DNA of 57,467 nucleotides from Isotricha intestinalis (lineage: Eukaryota; Ciliophora; Litostomatea; Vestibuliferida; Isotrichidae), in assembly GCA_023807065.1 (NCBI GenBank), contig JAJJLU010000390.1, positions 1 through 57,467 of the forward strand. Direction: 5' to 3'. Of the stretch, positions 9,858 to 19,256 are shown one piece after another (position 1 is the stretch's first letter; each line of letters starts with the position of its first letter). The notes under the pieces are model-generated. The model worked only from the letters and a program-made list of their open reading frames with translations. It was not told the origin of the DNA and did not search any database. The translations under genes and the position numbers were made by a program.

Positions 9858-11081
9858 TTAACTACATATATAATTAAAACCATCTATGAAATTTATTTGA
9901 TTGGTATCATTATTTTTAGTTTGTAATTGTTTTATAAAATCAAAATGTTTCTTATCAGAATTTTTTAATTTACTTTCATTTAAATATTTTTTGGCATAAG
10001 AAAAAGAAATGACAGAATCATTTTCTCTTCTTAAAAATTCTTGTTGAATACCAATTAAATAATAACCTAAATAAAGTTGATTATCTTTTTTCTTATTATT
10101 TTGTATTTTATTATTATTATCATTATTAATATAAGTCTCTTTATCATTATTTTTAATATTATTATTATCATTATTTTTGTTATTATTATCATTATTATTA
10201 TCAATATTTTTATTATTATTATCTTTACCATCATTATCATTATTTTTATTATTATTATCTTTATTATTATTATCCATATTTTTATTATTATTATTATCAT
10301 TAATTTTGTTATTATTATCATTATTATTAATATTATTATCTTTATTATCATTATTATTATCTATATTTTTATTATCATTAATTTTGTTATTATTATCAAT
10401 ATTTTTATTATTGTTATCTTTATTATCATTATCAATGTTTTTATTAATAATATCAATAACATTAATGTCATTATCAATATTATTATATTTGATATTACCA
10501 TTATTGTCATTATTATATAAAGTTTCAAATTGTTTAAGTGCTAAACTTTCCATAGATAAAATTAAAGAATTTTGATAATTTTTAAAATTATTTTCTAATG
10601 ATGATAAACTTGAATAATCTTTATCTATATTACTTAATGAATTTTGTTCTTCTTCATCTATAATTCCTGATAAATGATTTATAATATCAATCTTTAAAAT
10701 TTTATTCATAGTATTTTTTGCTTGTTTAATTTGATTATTTTGAGTCAAATAACAACTAAAATTATTTTGAGTAATCAAATAAGAAAATATATCATTTCCT
10801 ATATATTCATTTATTTCTTTAAAATAATCTTTTATAATTAAACTTTGTCCTATACCTAATAGATATACAATATAATGATTATATAATTTTACAATTTCAT
10901 GTTTGAATTTATCATTGAAATTTTTACAATCATTTTTAATATTTATTTCATATTTTTTTTTACAATAAATAATTGCTTCTTCATATTTTCCTTCTTTAAT
11001 ATATTTTTCAATTTTATTTTTAATAATTAACAACTTTTTATTATCATTAGTGTTTAATTCATTTTTATTTTGCTTTATCAT
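9858..11081 (-). CDS. Asparagine-repeat protein with helical N-terminus, unrecognised
   Basis: 407 residues. I do not recognise the family. Residues ~15-185 look alpha-helical, with an opening KIEKYIKEGKYEEAIIYCKK that resembles one TPR or CTLH-type helical hairpin. Residues ~187-332 are a run of Asn with Asp, Lys and Ile, encoded by a trinucleotide-rich tract (10085-10520). A short non-repetitive helical end follows (YYLIGIQQEFLRRENDSVISF and onward). The flanking non-repeat sequence on both sides in one frame argues that this is a real gene; the other-frame reading frames over the repeat are shadows. It converges with the PLD gene, with 179 bp between stops. Function unknown; a scaffolding role is possible. 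Confidence 0.6.
   Translation of the reverse strand: MIKQNKNELNTNDNKKLLIIKNKIEKYIKEGKYEEAIIYCKKKYEINIKNDCKNFNDKFKHEIVKLYNHYIVYLLGIGQSLIIKDYFKEINEYIGNDIFSYLITQNNFSCYLTQNNQIKQAKNTMNKILKIDIINHLSGIIDEEEQNSLSNIDKDYSSLSSLENNFKNYQNSLILSMESLALKQFETLYNNDNNGNIKYNNIDNDINVIDIINKNIDNDNKDNNNKNIDNNNKINDNKNIDNNNDNKDNNINNNDNNNKINDNNNNKNMDNNNKDNNNKNNDNDGKDNNNKNIDNNNDNNNKNNDNNNIKNNDKETYINNDNNNKIQNNKKKDNQLYLGYYLIGIQQEFLRRENDSVISFSYAKKYLNESKLKNSDKKHFDFIKQLQTKNNDTNQINFIDGFNYICS
10085..10520. repeat. Imperfect trinucleotide tract coding poly-Asn
   Basis: About 435 bp made mainly of ATT/TTA/ATC triplets on the plus strand (AAT, AAC and GAT codons on the minus strand). It encodes the Asn/Asp-rich part of the gene at 9858-11081. 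Similar short blocks recur several times, consistent with growth by slippage. Its length may vary between chromosome copies or strains. Confidence 0.8.
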
Positions 11082-11265
11082 AATCTTAATTTAATTTTAA
11101 AAATTTTATATAATAAAAATAATAATTTATTATTATTATTATTAAAATAAAATACCATAAATATAAATAAACATTATTTATAATGATATTGTTTCATAAT
11201 AATTTGAAAATTTATTATCATTAAAAATTCATTGTTTAACAATAAATCCCAATAATAATAAAACA

Positions 11266-14053
11266 TTAAAATTCCTCATCCCAATTATTTTCAAAAGTCA
11301 AATTTTCATCTTCATCATAAGGTTTAAGTGAATTTAATATTTTCGTATTTTTCAATTTATCATTTTCCAAAAACTGTAAATATTTAACCTTATAACTATT
11401 AAAATCATCAACTTTTTCGATAAAAGGAAAATAAGGAGGAACCATTTGGAAATCAATTAAATCCCCCCAATTAAATCCTTTAAAAAAAGCATGTTTTTTC
11501 AAACTTTCAAAATTACAAATTCTTTTTGACACTATTTTCTTTAATAAACATTTAATAAAAGAATTTACACTTTGTTCACCATTTAAAGGTAAATTAATTT
11601 CTTTTTTTAAGACTTCTTTATAAACATCAATAGGATCCGTAGAATTATTCCCAAAAGGATAAAAATTATAATATATTTCATGAGTAATAATACCAACACT
11701 CCAATAATCACAACTAAAAGAATAACCTTTTCCCATTAAAACTTCAGGACTAATATAATGAGGTGTTCCTGTCATTGTAGATGTAAAATTTGTTATACAA
11801 ACTGCAGTTCCAAAATCTATTATTTTTAAATATCCATTATTATCTATCATTATATTATCTGGCTTTAAATCTCTATGAATTATATTTTTCGAATTTAAAT
11901 AATTTAATATTACTAATAAGAATGATATGAAGAATCTTGTTTCTGTTTTATTTTTTAATTGCTCTTGTTGTCTTGATGATATATATTTCGATAAGGATTT
12001 TCCATGAATATATTCAAGTAAATAAAATATATTTTCATTATTTTTAAAGGTTCTTACTAATTTCATTATAAATGGATGATCTAATTGTAATAAAACTTTT
12101 CTTTCTTCTAAGAAATATTTAATTAATATTTTTTGTCTTTCTGCTAATTTTTTATCTACTGCTTTTATAGCATAAAAATGCTTATTATCATGCACTAATG
12201 TTACTATACCAAATTTTCCTTGACCTAAACTTTTACAATAATATAAATCTTCTAATTTCATTTGGAAATTGTCTTGAAGTGCTATTTTCTTTTTTAAATA
12301 ATCTAACATATTTTTATCCATAATTTCATCAAATACTTTTTTTTCTAAAACATAAAATGTACATTTATCTTCTGCTATAATTGTTGCAGTTCTTTCATTA
12401 TGAATTAATAATGAAGTTTCACCGAAGCAATTTCCAACTTCTAAAATTCTAATATATTTATTACTCTTTAAAACTTTAACTTTCCCTTTTTTGATTATAT
12501 AAAATTTATCTCCTATTTCTCCTTCTTTTAATATTATATCACCTTCATTATATTTTTCTTTTGTCATTAAATGACAAATTTTAATTAATTTGTTGTCTGA
12601 AGTATTTCGAAATAATTGAGACTTTTTCAAATATTGTAATTGAGAGAAAAAAGTTATAGTTTTATTAACATTTTTAATATTAGATTTAAAATGAAAAATT
12701 TTTTCAATATTAATCCATTTAATCACAATTAATCTAACTTCACCTTGAGCAATAACATCATATTCTATTTGATGCTTTTTCCTAATATATTTTTCTCCAA
12801 ATAATTGTCCTCTTTTTCCAATAATTTCAATTTCATTATCACTTTTTTGATGAATTAAATTTCCACCAATAACAACAAATAAATGTTTTTCTTGATGAAT
12901 ACTTTTATTAAATTCTTCTTTTTTAATAACAATATTTTTATCTTGAAATACTTTAATAGAAGTATTAAGATAAATTTCTTCAATATAAGAATCCTCACTA
13001 AAAATTCTTAAATTATCACTTTTACTAAAAGCTTCTTTAATAATAGATTTTAATAACAAATCTTTATATTCACAACCAAAAGTTTCTTCAAGTAAAGAAT
13101 TAGAAATTTTATAAACAGTTAATTTATTTTTAGCTTTACAACTTAAAGTTCTAGGAATATCAAATAATATAGCAAATTCTCCAAAATATTGTCCTGACTT
13201 TAATTTTCTTATAACTTCTTTATTTTTTTCACACTCTAATTCCCCATCTTTTATTATATATACTGAATCTCCAACATCTTTTTCATAAAAAACATATTGT
13301 CCTTCATCAAAAGTCATTTTAAACATAGAAGATGCTAAAGAATTTAATTGTATACTTTCTAAAGAAGAAAAAATAGGAACCAAAGAAATAAATTTTAATC
13401 TTTCAATTAATTCATTTTTATTAATAGTCTTAACAATATCTCTAAAAGTTTTTCCATCTAATTCATATAAAATAGTTGGTTCAATTGTTTTAACAGTTTC
13501 AGTTCTTTTTTTTCTTTCTAATAAAGCTAATTCTCCAAAAGTTTCTCCTTTTCTTAATATTTTTCTTCCTTCAACTCCATTACAAAAACATTCGACAGAA
13601 CCTTCTTTAATTATATAAAAATAATCTCCTGTTCCTCCTTCTTGAAATATTATTTCATTTTTTTCAAAATTTATTAATTCTATTTTCCTTAATAATGAAT
13701 ATATTATATTCGGACCTTTATCTTTAAATAAAAAATGTGTCGTTAATGATGATTTTATTTGTTCTCTTTCTATTGATGTTAAATTTTTTATATATTTTTT
13801 CCTTGGAATTTGAGATTCTTCCTTTGATGATAATCCATTTTTTATTCCAGAAATTCTCTTTTTCATCCTGTTATTTGAACTTACACTTAAATTAGTATTT
13901 TTTATTGGAGAAAAATATGGATTTAATAATTTATTCTCTGTTTTTACGTTTATGTTTACTATTTTATTATTTTCTGTGATGTTATTTATATTTATTAGTC
14001 CTATTATTTTTTGATTAATATTAATTTTTACTTTTATTACCCACACATCCCAT
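11266..14053 (-). CDS. cGMP-dependent protein kinase (PKG-1), four cNMP modules, one intron
   Basis: Spliced product of 915 residues (exon 1 14053-14041, intron 14040-14001, exon 2 14000-11266). Four tandem cyclic-nucleotide-binding modules lie at about 90-580. A has FGELALLERKKRTETV, B FGEFAILFDIPRTLSC, and D FGETSLLIHNERTATI, nearest the canonical phosphate-binding cassette. C is degenerate (LFGEKYIRKKHQIEYDV). This A-B-degenerate C-D plan matches apicomplexan and ciliate PKGs. The AGC kinase domain follows, with GQGKFG loop, HRDLKPDN (H713-D715), DFG (D733) and GTPHYISPE. The N-terminus MGCVG, restored by splicing, is a strong myristoylation plus palmitoylation signal. Without the intron the frame would have to start at a GTG. 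It should be a membrane-anchored kinase activated by cGMP. A paralogue is at 50506-53375. Confidence 0.9.
14001..14040 (-). other. 40-nt intron in PKG-1
   Basis: It begins GTAATA and ends AATAATAG, and its length leaves the frame correct (40 = 1 mod 3, exactly the shift needed). Splicing joins ATGGGATGTGTGG to GACTAATAAA, giving MGCVG-LININN. The paralogue starts MGCVQ without an intron. Similar GTA...TAG introns occur in three other genes here. Confidence 0.75.
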
Positions 14054-14195
14054 TTTTTAATTTAATTTTCTCATTCAAATATTTAATTTCTTTTGGATAA
14101 GGGATAAAAAAAATATTATTAAAGTATGTAAAATCTTAGTATTACAAAAATAATAAAATAAATAATATAAATTAATTATATAATTGCCTATTATT

Positions 14196-16802
14196 TTATT
14201 GAAAACTTTCTTTAATTTTATCATATATTAATCTTGCTGAATTTCCAATTTCATCTTCATTAATTCCAATTTCAGATAATGTTTGCATTAAATCATTTAA
14301 TTCATTTTCATTAAATACTTCTAAATTTAACATATTTAAATTATAAAACTCAATAACAAAATTAACAATTTGTTGTTGAATCATAAAACATCTTTGTATT
14401 TGGTTTAATCTTATAATTATTCTTTTATTTGTATTATAAGATATTTCTTTTAAATGATTTGTTCCAGCAATAAAAATTAATCTTAGAAAAATTAAATCAT
14501 CACCTGAAGATAAAGCTTTTATATATGCTTGTTCATAATTTTCATTTTTTAAATATCTTAATATTACTTTCCAAATTGATGAATTTTCATTCATATCATT
14601 ATCTAATATTTCTTTTAGAGTTTTATTTGTTTTAGTATTTGTTATTTTTTGTTTTAATTTATTTACTCTATTATCTAAAAATGATATTTTATTATCTATT
14701 TCTTGCTCAAAATTATTTGATAAATCATCTAAAATTTCATTAAATTTTTTTGTGAATTTTTCAAAAAGTGAATTTAAATTAATTGGTTTTTCAGTTTTAG
14801 TTATAGTTTTATTATATGAATTATTTTTTTGAATTAAATGTTGTTCTTCATCATTAAATTCGTTATTTGAGTTATTGAAGGAAGAAATTTTTTTTTTTTT
14901 TCTTTCTTTTCCTTTTTTTATATTTTCTTTTGAATTTTCTTCTTCTTTTTTTTTATCTTCTGTATCACTTTCAATATCTTCATAATATTTATTTTCATTT
15001 AATTTATTTTTGAAATTGTTATTATCTTTCTTTTTTTTTTCTGAATTTTTTGGAATTCTTTTTTGAACTTCTTTTAAAGAATCATTATTTAATTTCTTTT
15101 TTTTTGACTTTCTGTTTTCCATATTTTCTTCTTCTTCTTCAAATTCATTTTCTTCTTCCATATTAATTTTATTATTTTTATTTTTATTTTTATTTTTATT
15201 TTTTTTTTGTTTATCATTTTCTCTATAAATACCTTCATCTCCTTTAATTTCTTTATTTTCTATTGAAAATATATTTACTTTTTTATTTTCATTTTCAGAA
15301 CTTTCTTCATTGAATTCTTCATTTTCAGATATCTCATTCATTAAATTTTTTTGAGAAGAATTACTCATTGAAATTGTTTTTGTATGGGTTTTTTTTACTA
15401 AATTATCTTTAATAATTGAATTTTTAATATCTTGTTTTTGAGTTAAAGACTTTTTAATTGGAGAATTTGTTTTCTTTTTATTTTTTTGGTTCATTTTTTC
15501 TTCGGAATTATTTTTAACATTGTTTTCATTTTTTTCATCATATTTATATTTATTATTTGATTGAAAATTTTTATCAGTTTTATTATGTTTTTTATTTTTT
15601 TTAAAATCTTGAATACTTTCTTTTTTATCTTTTTCTTTACTTTTTGAAGTTTTTCTACTTTCTGCTAAATCTTTTTTAATTTGAATTAAATTTTCTTCTT
15701 CTTCTCTATCACTTCTAAATCCACTTTTTTTTAAAAATTTATCTAATCCAACTTCATATATTTTATTTCTTATTTCTTTTGAATAAGTGATAGGATCTTT
15801 ATCTTTATTAATTTTGGATAAATTTCTTAATAAATTTAATTTAGATAATCTTTTTTCATCTTTTTGATGTATTTTACTATTATCTTCTTTAATATTTAAT
15901 ATATTATTTAAAACCTCTTTACATGCTACTTGAACTTTTAAAATTTTATCTTGACTTAAATATTCAAGTGATTTAATAATTTCATTTTGATTTGGTAATT
16001 CCTCTATTTTTAAAAATTTTAGTTTATTTTTAAAATGAGAAAAAATTGAACAAACTTCAATTTTACTCAAATATATCTCTGGATCATTTTCATATAAAAC
16101 ATTAATTAAAAGAGGAATTATTTCAATAAAGTAATTTTTAAATTCATCATATGGAAGAATATCTATTAATTGGGATATACTTTGAAGTAAATATTGATTA
16201 GGATATTTATATTTTTTAAATACATTCAATAATTCAATTATTAATGGAATTAAACTTTTTTGAATAGAATCTATATCAGAATTATCATATAAAATATAAT
16301 TGAGTAAATCATTTATTATAATAAAACTACCATTTAAAATCCCATTTTCTTTTATTTTATCTATAATATTATGATTTTTATTAATTGAATTAAAAAAAAA
16401 TTTAAAAATTAATTCAGAAATTTTTTCTTTGTTTTCAGATTGATCATACATTTCAAGAATTACAACTGAAGCTGCTTTATGAATATTAAATGAATTATCT
16501 ATCATAAAAGTATTAATTGAATCTAATATTTTATTTATCATATCACTATCAGAAACTTTTATATAATAGATACTTATTGCATATGCTAATAAAATTAATT
16601 GACATTCTTTTCCTAATTTTGATGCATTTTCATTATCATTATTTAATAATAAAGGAAATATTATATTTATATCCTCGTTTGAAGTATTATTTTGAATTAA
16701 ATTTTTAAATTGAAGAAAAGCATTATTTTGAGTTGATGTATCATTTAATTTATTTAAATATTCTTTAACTTTTATTTTTAAATCTTCAGTTTGATTTTTC
16801 AT
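14196..16802 (-). CDS. TORTIFOLIA1/SPIRAL2-like HEAT-repeat microtubule protein
   Basis: 868 residues. Residues 1-310 are a helical HEAT/ARM solenoid opening KIKVKEYLNKLNDTSTQNNAF, like the TORTIFOLIA1 start (KxRVxxCLNKLxDRDT). A long charged low-complexity linker (about 320-660) includes poly-Lys/Glu and a KN hexamer-coded repeat near 15175-15205. The C-terminus has a coiled-coil segment, then WKVILRYLKNENYEQAYIKA with LSSGDDLIFLRL. That matches the C-terminal TOR1 domain motif (AYxxVLxxGDDLxLLRLM). Plant and protist members bind microtubules and influence their ends or orientation. The family match rests on my reading of both ends; a generic HEAT protein is the alternative. It is divergent from the B-box gene at 16884 with only 81 bp between start codons. 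Confidence 0.65.
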   Translation of the reverse strand: MKNQTEDLKIKVKEYLNKLNDTSTQNNAFLQFKNLIQNNTSNEDINIIFPLLLNNDNENASKLGKECQLILLAYAISIYYIKVSDSDMINKILDSINTFMIDNSFNIHKAASVVILEMYDQSENKEKISELIFKFFFNSINKNHNIIDKIKENGILNGSFIIINDLLNYILYDNSDIDSIQKSLIPLIIELLNVFKKYKYPNQYLLQSISQLIDILPYDEFKNYFIEIIPLLINVLYENDPEIYLSKIEVCSIFSHFKNKLKFLKIEELPNQNEIIKSLEYLSQDKILKVQVACKEVLNNILNIKEDNSKIHQKDEKRLSKLNLLRNLSKINKDKDPITYSKEIRNKIYEVGLDKFLKKSGFRSDREEEENLIQIKKDLAESRKTSKSKEKDKKESIQDFKKNKKHNKTDKNFQSNNKYKYDEKNENNVKNNSEEKMNQKNKKKTNSPIKKSLTQKQDIKNSIIKDNLVKKTHTKTISMSNSSQKNLMNEISENEEFNEESSENENKKVNIFSIENKEIKGDEGIYRENDKQKKNKNKNKNKNNKINMEEENEFEEEEENMENRKSKKKKLNNDSLKEVQKRIPKNSEKKKKDNNNFKNKLNENKYYEDIESDTEDKKKEEENSKENIKKGKERKKKKISSFNNSNNEFNDEEQHLIQKNNSYNKTITKTEKPINLNSLFEKFTKKFNEILDDLSNNFEQEIDNKISFLDNRVNKLKQKITNTKTNKTLKEILDNDMNENSSIWKVILRYLKNENYEQAYIKALSSGDDLIFLRLIFIAGTNHLKEISYNTNKRIIIRLNQIQRCFMIQQQIVNFVIEFYNLNMLNLEVFNENELNDLMQTLSEIGINEDEIGNSARLIYDKIKESFQ

Positions 16803-16883
16803 TATTTAAACTTCAAAAATAAATTCAAAAATAATTAATTATTACATTTAAAAGAAATAATATTGTAAAAAAAATTTGTAAAA
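16803..16883. promoter_or_regulatory. 81-bp divergent promoter
   Basis: Only 81 bp lie between the start codons of the minus-strand HEAT gene and the plus-strand B-box gene. Both promoters and both 5' leaders must fit inside or overlap the coding regions. The sequence is A/T with AAAAAA runs before both ATGs and no clear motif. Confidence 0.6.
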
Positions 16884-18890
16884 ATGAATCAAGATTTTTT
16901 CTTAGGTTATAATTTTGATTTAATTAAGGATAGATTTAAAAATATTCATTCAAAACATTATTGGCCTTTATGTCCTCAATGTAGAAAATTTATTCCATTT
17001 TTTAATTTATGGAAAAAATCAGATGATATATTTCTCGATATTAAATGTTTTTATTGTAAAGAGAAAAGAAAGGAAAACTATTTTCAAATAATAACAGTAA
17101 AATTAAAGACTTATTTAGATTTAATTGCAGATGAAAATAAAAATAAAGAATATAACTCAATATTAAAAGAAAAAATTAATGATAAAATGGGAAATTCAAA
17201 AATTTCTCAAAATAAATTTGCTTTTTGTATGGATTATCATGGGTGGTTAGATTTAAATCATTATCAAGTTCATGAAAAAATGAAATTTAAAACAAAACAT
17301 ATTATATGTGAAAAGGAAATTATTCTACATTCCTATTGTAAAATTTGTAAAAATAATGCTGCAAAATTTTTTTGTGAAAATTGTGAAGAACAATTATGTA
17401 AAATTTGTTATAAAGAACATTGTAAAAACAATGGATGTAAAACTAATATAAAAAATTTAAATTTTTTTCAAGATTTTTTAAATAAGAAATTTAAAGAATA
17501 TTCAAAATTCATTCAATATAAAAATATAATTAAAAAAAATGAAAAAATTGAAAAGACAATTATAAATAATTTTATTTATATCATAGATTTTTTTTTATTA
17601 TATAATCAAGTTTATTTAATCACTTCAGATCAGCATTTTCCAAATTATTGGATAGCTATGACATTTATGAATTTAAATTTTAATAATGAAGAAGAAATAA
17701 AACTAACAAATAATTTATTAACAAATGATGCTTGTTCAATTAATTATGAATTTAGAGATATTTTGATTAAAGATAAAAATTCTCAAATCACTCAAATTTT
17801 ACCTATTAATTCTCAAAATAAAAATTCATTTTTTATTTCAACTTTACATGAAAAGGGTTCAAAAAGTTCAATGTATTTTGTAAATTATGTAAAAGATTTA
17901 TTTGAAACATCATCAATATTAATAACTAATGTTTTATCAATAATAAAAATTGATGATGTTTTAATAACATTAAGTTCAAATTATAAAAATGTATATTATA
18001 TAAATGAAAAAATCGCGTCTAAAAATTTCAAAAATGAATCAAATGATTCAAAATTTCTTTCTAATTATGTAAATAATAAATTTTTTGAAGCTTTAGAATC
18101 AAAGATTTTAGTTTATGAATATATTCAATCAATAGATGCTCCATTTAAACTTCTTTATAGATTTAATTTTGATAATATTAGTAGTTCAGTTTTAGGAGAT
18201 TTAAATTCTTTAAATTCTCCCAATAGTGAAAAATTATCTAGTTCAATGTTTAAACAAAATTTATCAATCAATTTATCTTTTCAAAAACAAAATAGTTTAA
18301 ATGAATGTTTGGATTTAGTTGTTTCTTCAATTAAATTAATTGAAGATCCTTGTTTACAAAAAGGAAAAATAGAACCTTATATTAGTGCATTATTTATTGG
18401 TTTCGAAAATGGTCACGTTAAAACTAAAAAAAAATTTAAAGATGATAATTTAACTGATTATTATACTATTGTTTTTCAAACAAATAATATTTCATGTTTT
18501 TTAGAATTAAGTAATCATATCATTATTGGGGCTAATTCAAGTTCAAAAGAAAATTTATTTGTTTATTCTAAGAGAGAAAAATTATTTAATGATAATGAAG
18601 ATTATTCACAATTAGATAAATTTGACAGTTGGTTTTCTGAAGAAGGAGTTATAAATATGCAATCTATAACTAATATGATTTTTGTAACTGGTTCTAAAAA
18701 AGGTTTAATTTCACTTTGGAATATTACATCTCAAAGTTTATTATATAAATTCAAAAATGATGATATTAAAAATAATCTAACTGCTCTTTGTGTTTTACAC
18801 CCATATAAATATATTATTAGTGGATATGATAAAGGTCAAATTGTTTTATGGTCACCTGCTGATTATGAGGATTTACCTTTATTAAATTAA
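16884..18890 (+). CDS. Zinc-finger (B-box-like) WD40 protein
   Basis: 668 residues. The N-terminus has a CxxC pair (CPQC ... CFYC, about 30-60). Around 150-190 lies a cysteine/histidine-rich module YCKICKNNAAKFFCENCEEQ followed by LCKICYKEHC, which resembles a B-box zinc finger. The rest is a beta-propeller-like region. The clearest WD repeats are at the C-terminus: FVTGSKKGLISLWNI, then ALCVLHPYKYIISGYDKGQIVLWS. Earlier blades are weakly conserved. B-box plus WD proteins act as protein-interaction platforms, some with ubiquitin ligase partners. No RING is visible here. The gene ends TAA and converges with the pseudokinase gene. Exact function is unknown. Confidence 0.75.
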   Translation: MNQDFFLGYNFDLIKDRFKNIHSKHYWPLCPQCRKFIPFFNLWKKSDDIFLDIKCFYCKEKRKENYFQIITVKLKTYLDLIADENKNKEYNSILKEKINDKMGNSKISQNKFAFCMDYHGWLDLNHYQVHEKMKFKTKHIICEKEIILHSYCKICKNNAAKFFCENCEEQLCKICYKEHCKNNGCKTNIKNLNFFQDFLNKKFKEYSKFIQYKNIIKKNEKIEKTIINNFIYIIDFFLLYNQVYLITSDQHFPNYWIAMTFMNLNFNNEEEIKLTNNLLTNDACSINYEFRDILIKDKNSQITQILPINSQNKNSFFISTLHEKGSKSSMYFVNYVKDLFETSSILITNVLSIIKIDDVLITLSSNYKNVYYINEKIASKNFKNESNDSKFLSNYVNNKFFEALESKILVYEYIQSIDAPFKLLYRFNFDNISSSVLGDLNSLNSPNSEKLSSSMFKQNLSINLSFQKQNSLNECLDLVVSSIKLIEDPCLQKGKIEPYISALFIGFENGHVKTKKKFKDDNLTDYYTIVFQTNNISCFLELSNHIIIGANSSSKENLFVYSKREKLFNDNEDYSQLDKFDSWFSEEGVINMQSITNMIFVTGSKKGLISLWNITSQSLLYKFKNDDIKNNLTALCVLHPYKYIISGYDKGQIVLWSPADYEDLPLLN

Positions 18891-19256
18891 ATAAATAAGA
18901 TAATTAAATTATTTAATATTGAAAAAATAAAAAGAAAAAGTGAAATAAAAAATTACCCTAAACTCTCTATTTAAGATATTATTTATTGATTTGTTTGAAT
19001 CTTTTTATTTTTTTTATATACTTAACTTAATATTCCTTGATTATAAATATTTTCTTTAATTTATTTGTGAATTTTATATGACTAAGAAAATACTTATTAT
19101 TCATATAATTTTTTATGTAAAGAATAAAAATATTAGTTAAGAACAAAAAGATAAAAATTATGAAATCCAAATATTTGTTTTTAATTACATTGTATTTTCT
19201 TACTATATTTAAATTTGAAATAATAATAATAAAATAAATATATTAAATAACCTAAA
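18891..19256. other. Convergent intergenic region
   Basis: 366 bp between two stop codons (plus-strand WD40 gene, minus-strand pseudokinase gene). AT-rich, no coding or RNA feature recognised. It should hold both 3' ends. Confidence 0.5.

Noticed and set aside
10067..10575. Plus-strand and other-frame open frames over the Asn repeat
   Set aside because: They are the triplet repeat read in other frames (poly-Ile/Leu). The minus-strand frame has non-repeat coding on both sides.
14044..14046. GTG as an alternative start of PKG-1
   Set aside because: A GTG start would give an unlikely N-terminus; the 13-nt exon and 40-nt intron give MGCVG like the paralogue.
15170..15210. TTTTTA hexamer run as a separate satellite
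   Set aside because: It lies inside the HEAT-protein coding region and encodes a Lys-Asn stretch in frame.
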